From positions 1 to 5,758 of the forward strand of contig JAHELH010000166.1 in the NCBI GenBank assembly GCA_024644285.1: a stretch of DNA of 5,758 bases. The letters are read 5' to 3'. The notes under the pieces were generated by a model, which was given only the letters and a program-made list of their open reading frames with translations, made no database searches and had not been told where the DNA came from. Every line of letters starts with the position of its first letter. Within the stretch, counting starts at the first letter, position 1. The translations under genes and the position numbers were made by a program. Origin of the DNA: Paracoccaceae bacterium (GTDB taxonomy: Bacteria; Pseudomonadota; Alphaproteobacteria; Rhodobacterales; Rhodobacteraceae). Shown piece by piece: positions 1 to 5,142 of the stretch.

Positions 1-480
1 CTTGCCGCCGGGCTGCGCCTCGACCGATGCGGCGCCCTTGGCGGCGGGCTTTGGCGCCGGCGCTTCGGCGGCCTTCGCCGCGCCCGCGCCGGGCTTGGTC
101 GCGTCCTTCGCGCCGCCGGTGCGCGCCGTCGCGGCCGCCGATGCCCCGGCCGCAGGCTTTGCCTTGGGCTTCGGCTTGGGCTTTGTCTCTGCCGCGCCAG
201 GCTGCGGTTTCGATCCCGACGCGCCGCCGGTTGCGGGCTTGGGCGTGGCGCGGGCCTCCGCCGCGCCCGGGGCCGAAGCTCCCGCCCCGGTGGAGGTCTC
301 GGTGCCGGTGAACAGCATGATCAGGATCACGAAGACCACGATTCCGATCAGCAGTCCCAGCAGCAGCGCGCCGAAGAAGCCAAAGCCGCCAACCCACATG
401 AACAGGACAAGAAACACGATGGCGAAGGCCGCCGAGATTATCAGCGCCGTCGATGTCGGCATTTGCTCGTCTGGTTTCAT
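1..480 (-). CDS. Two-helix membrane protein with Lys/Ala/Pro-rich tail (partial, runs off the left edge)
   Basis: The frame is open from the ATG at 480 to the window edge, giving 160 residues with no stop. Residues 12-30 and 35-57 form two close hydrophobic segments, the second almost entirely Gly/Leu/Ile/Val/Phe. A low-complexity region from about residue 60 onward is rich in Ala, Gly, Pro and Lys, including KPKPKPKAKP at 100-109. It is presumably disordered and, by its positive charge, probably cytoplasmic. The gene follows nuoE by 38 nt with a strong GGAGG site. I recall proteins in roseobacter nuo operons with a similar membrane hairpin, a long Ala/Pro linker and a C-terminal helix-hairpin-helix domain like the one ending NuoE. 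If this is one, that domain lies beyond the window. This is inference; only the helices and the tail are visible. The low complexity on the opposite strand yields long open frames that are not genes. Confidence 0.78.
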   Translation of the reverse strand, partial: MKPDEQMPTSTALIISAAFAIVFLVLFMWVGGFGFFGALLLGLLIGIVVFVILIMLFTGTETSTGAGASAPGAAEARATPKPATGGASGSKPQPGAAETKPKPKPKAKPAAGASAAATARTGGAKDATKPGAGAAKAAEAPAPKPAAKGAASVEAQPGGK

Positions 481-487
481 ATCGTCA

Positions 488-492
488 CCTCC
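488..492 (-). promoter_or_regulatory. Ribosome-binding site for the two-helix membrane gene after nuoE
   Basis: GGAGG on the minus strand ends 7 nt before the ATG at 480. It is the best-matched binding site in the window and settles the start of a gene that would otherwise rest only on an open frame. Confidence 0.8.
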
Positions 493-518
493 AGGATCCC
501 TTCCCGATGCACCGGGAT

Positions 519-1781
519 CTAATTCTTAGCGCGTTTCGAGAATTCTGTCTGCTCTCCGGCGGCAAGCTTCTTGGCCTGTTCGACCCAGTCGTCGCGGCTG
601 ACGCGGCCCTTGAACCCCTTGAGGTTCTCGTCCGCCCAGGCGATTTCGGCATCGCCCCAGGCGGCGATCTGGCCGAAATGGTAGACGCCCATGTCGTGCA
701 GCATCTGCTCCAGCTTGGGCCCCACCCCCTTGATCAACTTCAAATCATCCGCCTTGCCGCCGCGCGGGGCGTCCAGCGCCTCGGGCCGGCTTTCCCTCCG
801 CGCGCCTTCCGCCGGCGCGCCAGGCGCGGCGCCGCCAGGCTCCAGCGACCGGTTCACGCCGCCCTCCTCGAACCGTCCGCTGGGCGCGGCAGAGGCGTCC
901 TCGACCGGCTTCTCGCCGCCGCCGCGGCCCGCTTCCTTCTCGGCCGCCTTTGCTGGCTCGGTCTCGCGCGGGCGGCCGTGCTCTTCTTCCTTGACCTCGT
1001 CCTGCGTCATGTCGACCTGGCGCGCGTCTTCCTTGGCCGCCTCCTCCTCGGGTTTCGAGATCGTCGGCGCGGCCTCGTTCCACGGCGTGCGCAACGGCAC
1101 CTCGGTGCCGTCGATCCGCTTCACGGTGTCGCCGATGTCCACCGCCAGCTGGACCGAGGCATTGAACTTGGTGTGCCCGCTTTCCTCGTGATCCTTGAGG
1201 CTGGTCAGTCCCTCCAGCGGTTCCGACGCGTAGCGCCCGTTCTGCGGCCCGGGCACCGGCACATCGCCCTTGGCCAGCGCGTCGATGATCTCGCCCAGCC
1301 GCTCGGCGGTCAGGTCCTCGTAGTAATCCTTGCCGATCTGCGCCATCGGCGCGTTGGCGCAGGCGCCCAGGCACTCGACCTCTTCCCACGAGAACTTGCC
1401 GTCAGCACTGAGGACATGCGGTCGGGGCGCGATCTTGTCCTTGCAGACCGCGACCAGGTCCTCGGCGCCGCAGATCATGCAGGACGTCGTGCCGCATATC
1501 TGGATATTCGCCACGCTGCCAACGGGTTGCAACTGGAACATGAAGTAGAACGTCGCGACCTCCAGCCCGCGGATATGGGCCATGCCCAGCATGTCGCAGA
1601 CATGCTCGATGGCCGGGCGGCTCAGCCAGCCCTCCTGCTCCTGGGCGCGCCACAGCAGCGGGATGATCGCGCTGGCCTGGCGACCCTCGGGGTACTTCGT
1701 CAGCTGCGCCTCGGCCCAGGCCTGGTTGTCCGGCGTGAAGGCAAAGCTGTCGGGTTGCTCGGGATGCAGGCGGCGCAGCAT
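519..1781 (-). CDS. nuoE: NADH-quinone oxidoreductase subunit E (NuoE, 24 kDa-type) with long C-terminal extension
   Basis: Residues 1 to about 180 are a standard NuoE, the thioredoxin-fold subunit that holds the N1a [2Fe-2S] cluster in the NADH-oxidising module with NuoF. The cluster ligands are Cys96 and Cys101 (C-x4-C) and Cys137 and Cys141 (C-x3-C). The protein is 420 residues, against about 160-240 in most bacteria and mitochondria. The extra part is a Glu/Lys/Ala/Gly-rich, probably disordered linker at about 235-340, then a compact C-terminal domain at about 341-410. That domain contains a helix-hairpin-helix-like LIKGVGPKLEQML (349-361) and a Trp-rich stretch with AAWGD and AWADENLKGFKGR. 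Long NuoE proteins of this kind are known from Rhodobacter relatives. The ATG at 1781 has AAAGG 9 nt upstream. The gene lies 38 nt before the next one. The reading frame is intact to the TAG at 519. NuoE identity is firm; the role of the extension is unknown. Confidence 0.96.
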   Translation of the reverse strand: MLRRLHPEQPDSFAFTPDNQAWAEAQLTKYPEGRQASAIIPLLWRAQEQEGWLSRPAIEHVCDMLGMAHIRGLEVATFYFMFQLQPVGSVANIQICGTTSCMICGAEDLVAVCKDKIAPRPHVLSADGKFSWEEVECLGACANAPMAQIGKDYYEDLTAERLGEIIDALAKGDVPVPGPQNGRYASEPLEGLTSLKDHEESGHTKFNASVQLAVDIGDTVKRIDGTEVPLRTPWNEAAPTISKPEEEAAKEDARQVDMTQDEVKEEEHGRPRETEPAKAAEKEAGRGGGEKPVEDASAAPSGRFEEGGVNRSLEPGGAAPGAPAEGARRESRPEALDAPRGGKADDLKLIKGVGPKLEQMLHDMGVYHFGQIAAWGDAEIAWADENLKGFKGRVSRDDWVEQAKKLAAGEQTEFSKRAKN

Positions 1782-1800
1782 GGTCTAGTGCCTTTCGGTC

Positions 1801-1848
1801 GTTCGGATCAGCGGCCCCGGACGCGGCGGCTCCGGGCAGGCCCCGAAC
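1801..1848 (-). other. Imperfect GC-rich hairpin just upstream of the nuoE ribosome-binding site
   Basis: In transcript orientation the arms pair in three blocks: GUUCGG (1848-1843) with CCGAAC (1806-1801), GGCC (1842-1839) with GGCC (1816-1813), and CCGGA (1835-1831) with UCCGG (1821-1817). The loop is 9 nt, with a 3-nt bulge on one side and a 6-nt bulge on the other, giving about 15 bp in all. It ends about 5 nt before the AAAGG of nuoE and occupies about half of the only gap longer than 100 nt in the window. No U-run follows it, so it is not a typical terminator. A role in mRNA processing or nuoE translation is possible but unproven. Confidence 0.4.
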
Positions 1849-1885
1849 ATCTGCGCGAAATCGCCCCGCACTGCAAGCCAGAGCC

Positions 1886-2224
1886 TCACGCCGCCGCGAT
1901 CACGGCGACAGGCGTGGCCGCCGGCTGGGCGCCCGGGGCGCAGGGTCCGGCGACAAGCCGGATACCGCCGCTCTCCAGCCGCACGGCGCGCTCCGTGCTC
2001 AGCTCGTAGCCCGCAAACTCCAGCACCTGCTCACGCGTCAGCCCGGCCTGGAACTGCACCGTGGCGTAGTCGGCGCTCTTGACCAGCTCGCAATCGATCG
2101 AGGCCACCGCTTCCTCGAAGAATTCCAGGTCATCGCGCTCGGTGCCCTCCGGCAGCGGCGCGCATCCCGTCGCGGCGAACATCGCCAACGCGGCAAGTCC
2201 CGGCCAAAGCTTCGATTTTCTCAT
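1886..2224 (-). CDS. Putative small lipoprotein, 112 aa, unknown function
   Basis: From the ATG at 2224 the protein begins MRKSK, followed by a hydrophobic stretch at residues 6-19 and an Ala-Thr-Gly-Cys sequence ending at Cys21. This is a plausible lipobox, although the -3 position is Ala rather than the preferred Leu. If processed, the mature protein would be a roughly 92-residue lipid-anchored periplasmic protein. Residues 29-95 form a compact part containing the segment GLTREQVLEF (61-70), with cysteines at 45 and 95 that could form a disulfide. The last 15 or so residues are an Ala/Pro-rich tail. I cannot name the family, though similar small lipoproteins are in my memory associated with nuo genes of Rhodobacteraceae. 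It overlaps the preceding gene by one base and is followed by a 104-nt gap before nuoE. A plain Sec signal peptide instead of a lipoprotein signal remains possible. Confidence 0.75.
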   Translation of the reverse strand: MRKSKLWPGLAALAMFAATGCAPLPEGTERDDLEFFEEAVASIDCELVKSADYATVQFQAGLTREQVLEFAGYELSTERAVRLESGGIRLVAGPCAPGAQPAATPVAVIAAA

Positions 2225-2760
2225 CACGCATCCCCCTCCGCGACCAGGCGGCACCCGGTGAACACCGAGTACTGAGCCCCGACGAACTCGCTCAGCCGGC
2301 CCAGCATCTCTTCCGTCGGCCCGTCGCCCGCCGCCACCGCCTCTGGGCTGGCATCGACAAGCCGCTTGGACAGACCCTGCAACTGCTGTGCCAGATAAGC
2401 GCGGTATTTGTCGAGACCCCCGAGGACCTTCGCCTTGGTCAGCCCGGCCTCGAGCGAATCGAGCAGCGGGACCACCTCGCGCTGGACCCGGGTCAGGTGC
2501 GCGGCGCTCTCGATGACGATCTTCGGCGGCCAGACCTCCTGCCCCTGCATCGACGGCACCGCCTGCCGCAAGGCCGCGTCGAGCCGCGCCGCGACGTCGA
2601 AATTCTCGAAACAGATATCCAGCTTGCGCTCCAACAGCCGCGAGGCCTCGCCCTCGACAAAGGACGACCGGGCATAATAGGCCTGCACGGCAACGAAGAC
2701 CGCCGCCAGAAGCGTACCGGCGGCCAGCGTATAGGTTGCATATTTCGCGTCTTCGGCCAT
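2224..2760 (-). CDS. Single-pass membrane protein, 178 aa, unknown function
   Basis: I do not recognise this protein. From the ATG at 2760 it has a short polar N-terminus and one clear membrane segment at about residues 8-28 (rich in Leu, Ala, Val). About 150 mostly helical, charged residues follow, with heptad-like stretches at roughly 36-66 and 84-135 that could form a coiled coil or helical bundle. Two cysteines, Cys50 and Cys170, could pair if the domain is periplasmic. The charges flanking the helix do not settle the topology. It starts 83 nt after nuoD with a good AAGGAG site, and its TGA shares one base with the start of the lipoprotein gene (TGATG), so the two are probably co-translated. 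It matches no core complex I subunit and none of the alphaproteobacterial homologues of the NDUFS4, NDUFS6 or NDUFA12 accessory subunits that I can recognise. An accessory role is inference from position. Confidence 0.75.
   Translation of the reverse strand: MAEDAKYATYTLAAGTLLAAVFVAVQAYYARSSFVEGEASRLLERKLDICFENFDVAARLDAALRQAVPSMQGQEVWPPKIVIESAAHLTRVQREVVPLLDSLEAGLTKAKVLGGLDKYRAYLAQQLQGLSKRLVDASPEAVAAGDGPTEEMLGRLSEFVGAQYSVFTGCRLVAEGDA
2235..2239 (-). promoter_or_regulatory. Ribosome-binding site that sets the start of the lipoprotein gene
   Basis: GGAGG on the minus strand lies 10 nt before the ATG at 2224, inside the end of the preceding gene. It supports this start over the in-frame ATG at 2254, which would place ten Gly/Pro-rich residues before the signal peptide. 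Confidence 0.7.
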
Positions 2761-2770
2761 CAGGTCGCCG

Positions 2771-2776
2771 CTCCTT
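2771..2776 (-). promoter_or_regulatory. Ribosome-binding site that sets the start of the 178-aa gene
   Basis: The minus strand reads AAGGAG here, ending 10 nt before the ATG at 2760. It favours this ATG over the upstream in-frame ATG at 2796, which would add a 12-residue segment that includes the binding site itself. Confidence 0.7.
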
Positions 2777-2789
2777 GCGGTCGTGGCCG

Positions 2790-2818
2790 CCGGCACGCGG
2801 ATTGCGTCACCGTGCCGG
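2790..2818 (-). other. Stem-loop in the nuoD-downstream gap
   Basis: An 8-bp perfect inverted repeat (CCGGCACG at 2790-2797, CGTGCCGG at 2811-2818) encloses a 13-nt loop in the 83-nt gap after nuoD. In the minus-strand transcript no run of U follows the stem, so it is unlikely to be an intrinsic terminator. It could be an mRNA-processing or stabilising hairpin. Short GC-rich hairpins also arise by chance in DNA of this composition. Confidence 0.35.
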
Positions 2819-2843
2819 GCATCACAGCGCGGCGCGTTTCATT

Positions 2844-4058
2844 TCATCGATCGATCTCGCCGAACACCACGTCCATCGTGCCGATGATCGCCGCCACGTC
2901 GGCCAGCTGGTGTCCGGTGGCGATGAAGTCCATCGCCTGCAGGTGCAGGAACCCCGGCGCGCGCAGCTTGGCGCGATAGGGCTTGTTGGTGCCGTCGGCC
3001 ACCAGGTAGACGCCGAACTCGCCCTTCGGCGCCTCGACCGCAGCATAGACCTCGCCGGCCGGCACGTGGAAGCCCTCGGTATAAAGCTTGAAGTGATGAA
3101 TTAGCGCCTCCATCGAGGTCTTCATCTCGGCGCGGCTTGGCGGGGTCATCTTGCCGCGCGCCATGATGTCGCCCGGCTCTTTCCGTAGCTTCTCAATGGC
3201 TTGTTTGATGATCTTCAGGCTCTCGCGCATTTCCTGCATGCGGCATAGATAGCGGTCGTAGCAATCGCCGTTCTTGCCGATGGGAATCCCGAATTCGAAC
3301 TCGTCATAGCATTCGTAAGGCTGCGCGCGGCGCAGGTCCCAGGCCATGCCGGAGCCGCGCACCATCACGCCCGAGAACCCCCAGTCCAGCGCGTCCTGCT
3401 CGGTCACCACGCCGATATCGGCGTTGCGCTGCTTGAAGATGCGGTTTTCCGTCAGTAGCCCGTCGATATCGTCGACCACCGCGGGGAATTCGTCGGCCCA
3501 GGTGTCGATGTCGTCGATCAGTTCCGGCGGCAGGTCCTGGTGCACGCCGCCAGGACGGAAATACGCGGCATGCAGCCGCGCCCCGCAGGCGCGCTCGTAG
3601 AACACCATCAGCTTCTCGCGCTCCTCGAAGCCCCAGAGCGGCGGTGTCAAGGCGCCCACATCCATCGCCTGCGTTGTGACGTTCAGCAGATGGTTCAGAA
3701 TGCGCCCGATCTCGGAATAGAGAACCCGGATCAGCGAGGCCCGGCGCGGGACCTCGGTGCCGGTCAGTTTCTCGATGGCAAGGCACCAGGCGTGCTCCTG
3801 GTTCATCGGCGCCACGTAGTCCAGCCGGTCGAAATACGGCAGATTCTGCAGATAGGTCCGCGATTCCATCAGCTTCTCTGTGCCGCGGTGCAACAGGCCG
3901 ATATGCGGGTCGCAGCGTTCGACGATCTCGCCGTCCAGCTCCAGCACAAGCCGCAGAACACCATGCGCCGCAGGGTGTTGCGGGCCGAAGTTGATGTTGA
4001 AGTTGCGGATCTTCTGTTCGCCGGTCAGGGCGTCTTTGAACCCGGTTTCGTCTTTCAT
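2844..4058 (-). CDS. nuoD: NADH-quinone oxidoreductase subunit D (NuoD, 49 kDa subunit)
   Basis: NuoD is the 49-kDa subunit of complex I. It is related to the large subunit of NiFe hydrogenases and forms the quinone-reduction site with NuoB. At 404 residues the length is normal. Residues known from Thermus thermophilus to line the quinone pocket are present: His32 in GPQHPAAHGV (25-34) corresponds to His38, Tyr81 in FDRLDY to Tyr87, and Asp133 in AMDVGALTP to Asp139. Other conserved stretches include HIGLLHRGTEK (52-62), TSMEALIHHFK (314-324) and the C-terminal GTMDVVFGEIDR. The ATG at 4058 is preferred over one nine codons upstream. It has GGAAAGGG a few bases before it, forms an ATGA overlap with the sulfotransferase stop, and removes a short Gly/Arg/Lys stretch not expected in the family. 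Coupling to the sulfotransferase gene is likely. Identification is firm. Confidence 0.98.
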   Translation of the reverse strand: MKDETGFKDALTGEQKIRNFNINFGPQHPAAHGVLRLVLELDGEIVERCDPHIGLLHRGTEKLMESRTYLQNLPYFDRLDYVAPMNQEHAWCLAIEKLTGTEVPRRASLIRVLYSEIGRILNHLLNVTTQAMDVGALTPPLWGFEEREKLMVFYERACGARLHAAYFRPGGVHQDLPPELIDDIDTWADEFPAVVDDIDGLLTENRIFKQRNADIGVVTEQDALDWGFSGVMVRGSGMAWDLRRAQPYECYDEFEFGIPIGKNGDCYDRYLCRMQEMRESLKIIKQAIEKLRKEPGDIMARGKMTPPSRAEMKTSMEALIHHFKLYTEGFHVPAGEVYAAVEAPKGEFGVYLVADGTNKPYRAKLRAPGFLHLQAMDFIATGHQLADVAAIIGTMDVVFGEIDR

Positions 4059-4936
4059 GCTACCCTTTCCCCGCCCACGGCCCAACGGTCCGGGATGCGG
4101 TCGAATGTCGCCTGGATAAAGTCGTACTGCGGCTTGAGGAAGGTGCGCAACTGCTCATGTTGCCCCTCGTCCATCTCGGCCTCGGGCCCCCGCAGCACCC
4201 GGGTGCCGAAATCCGCCGGCTTATGGTCGAGCCCGAGAAAGTCGCACAGGTCGTCCACGATGGGCTGGCTGAACAATTCCTCGTAGAACACCAGCCGCAG
4301 GTTTTCCTTCCGCACCGCGGCCAGCAGGTTGGTGACGGGGCCGATATAATCCGACCGGCGCTCGACCTCGGGCTCCTTGCCCTTGAGAATTCGCCGCACG
4401 ATGTGAACCGAGCGGTAGGCGACCTCGTGCGGCGTCGCCGCGCGGCGCTTGGCGATCATCCTGGCATGGCTCCAGATCCGGTCGACGGGGTCGCGCAGGA
4501 TGTAGACGAACTTCACCTCCGGCATCAGCCCGGCCATCTGCGCCAGCCGGTCGCGCGGCAGCAGCCCGTAGGCCGGCGTCATGTCGCCCACCAGCCGCTG
4601 GTCGGTACGTCCGTTCGTCAGATAGGCCAGGTAGGCCGCGTCGTCGGCGCGCCGCGCCCGCAGAACCGTCAGCCATTCCGCCGCATCCGCGGCGACGCGC
4701 TGTTTGATCGCGCGCGCCGCGGGGTTGAGACCGTCAAGCTCCCGCAAATTGCCGTCGTGCCGGGCCTGCGTGCTCGCGATCCAGGTGTCCCAGTCGTCGA
4801 ATGCGACGGCGTCGAAATAGTGCAGCTCCTTGAGCCCCCGCATCCAGGCCTGGGGATGGTCCGAGATGTAGCGGTGCAGCCAGCTGGTCCCCGCCTTTGT
4901 GGCGCCGACGCAGAAGAACAGGGTGGGATCGGCCAT
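4055..4936 (-). CDS. PAPS-dependent sulfotransferase family protein
   Basis: This 293-residue protein belongs to the sulfotransferase superfamily. These enzymes move a sulfuryl group from 3'-phosphoadenosine-5'-phosphosulfate to a hydroxyl or amine of a glycan, lipid or small molecule. The 5'-phosphosulfate-binding loop is near the N-terminus at residues 11-20 (GATKAGTSWL), with Lys14 in the catalytic-lysine position. The 3'-phosphate motif is at 145-158 (YILRDPVDRIWSHA), with Arg148 and Ser156 at the expected spacing of eight. A late motif at about 211-236 (ENLRLVFYEEL, then CDFLGLD) is also typical. No signal peptide or membrane helix is seen, so it should be cytosolic. The ATG at 4936 was chosen because it puts the P-loop-like motif at the normal distance from the N-terminus and avoids overlap with the preceding gene, which stops 11 nt upstream. 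Its ribosome-binding site is weak. Its TGA overlaps the nuoD ATG. The acceptor substrate cannot be predicted. Confidence 0.9.
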   Translation of the reverse strand: MADPTLFFCVGATKAGTSWLHRYISDHPQAWMRGLKELHYFDAVAFDDWDTWIASTQARHDGNLRELDGLNPAARAIKQRVAADAAEWLTVLRARRADDAAYLAYLTNGRTDQRLVGDMTPAYGLLPRDRLAQMAGLMPEVKFVYILRDPVDRIWSHARMIAKRRAATPHEVAYRSVHIVRRILKGKEPEVERRSDYIGPVTNLLAAVRKENLRLVFYEELFSQPIVDDLCDFLGLDHKPADFGTRVLRGPEAEMDEGQHEQLRTFLKPQYDFIQATFDRIPDRWAVGGERVA

Positions 4937-4947
4937 CGCGCCGTCCG

Positions 4948-5142
4948 TCAGCCGGGTCCGGCGCCCGGACCCAGGTCGTCCTTGAAGGCCACGACCCACA
5001 GCAGGATCAATGCCACCAGCGGGATCGCGGCGAAAAGCGCGACCCAGTTCGGGATGCCGTGACGCGGCAGGATTTTCCAGAACGGCACCACCAGCAGCGC
5101 CGCAGCGATCAGCCACCACAAAAGCCCGCCTCCTCCCATCAT
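4948..5142 (-). CDS. Small two-helix membrane protein, 64 aa, unknown function
   Basis: A 64-residue hydrophobic protein that I cannot assign to a named gene. Two membrane segments are visible, at about residues 6-21 and 32-52. They are joined by a short basic loop, FWKILPRHG at 21-29, which by the positive-inside rule would face the cytoplasm. A short Gly/Pro tail closes the protein. The pattern FWKI-x2-R-x-G followed by a Pro-broken second helix ending in LLWVVAF resembles small uncharacterised membrane proteins that I recall from other alphaproteobacteria. Its ATG overlaps the nuoC TGA (ATGA), and a second ATG follows directly, so the exact start is open by one codon. A purine-rich GGGAGGAGG run lies just inside the gene and could serve a TTG at codon 8, but that would cut into the first helix. 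The position suggests a membrane helper for complex I, which is inference only. Confidence 0.72.
   Translation of the reverse strand: MMGGGGLLWWLIAAALLVVPFWKILPRHGIPNWVALFAAIPLVALILLWVVAFKDDLGPGAGPG

Noticed and set aside
2..529. Plus-strand Ala/Pro-rich open frame at the left edge
   Set aside because: It is the reverse reading of the Lys/Ala/Pro-rich tail. The minus-strand frame has a strong ribosome-binding site and two clear membrane helices, and the plus frame has neither.
519..759. NuoE C-terminal helix-hairpin-helix as a separate DNA-binding gene or the result of a frameshift
   Set aside because: The frame runs without a stop from the NuoE core through the linker to the domain, and long NuoE proteins of this type are known in related bacteria.
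1801..1848. Intrinsic transcription terminator before nuoE
   Set aside because: The hairpin is not followed by a U-run, and an active terminator here would cut off nuoE and the following genes from the operon promoter.
453..2009. Long plus-strand open frame opposite nuoE and the lipoprotein gene
   Set aside because: It runs antisense to a firmly identified nuoE, has an Arg/Leu/Ala-rich composition typical of reverse frames in GC-rich genes, and shows no recognisable domain.
4055..4936. Sulfotransferase gene as part of a mobile element or genomic island
   Set aside because: No transposase, direct repeats, inverted repeats or tRNA sites flank it. Its base use by eye is like its neighbours and the junctions are precise overlaps. 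A past insertion is possible but leaves no visible scar.
3540..5062. Two plus-strand open frames opposite nuoD and the sulfotransferase (3540-4286 and 4157-5062)
   Set aside because: Both are antisense shadows of recognised genes and overlap each other. Their translations are rich in His, Arg, Gln and Pro with no motif.
4937..5119. Upstream extension of the sulfotransferase to a GTG at 5119
   Set aside because: It would overlap nearly the whole 64-aa membrane gene and add 61 Arg/Gly-rich residues before a motif that normally lies near the N-terminus.
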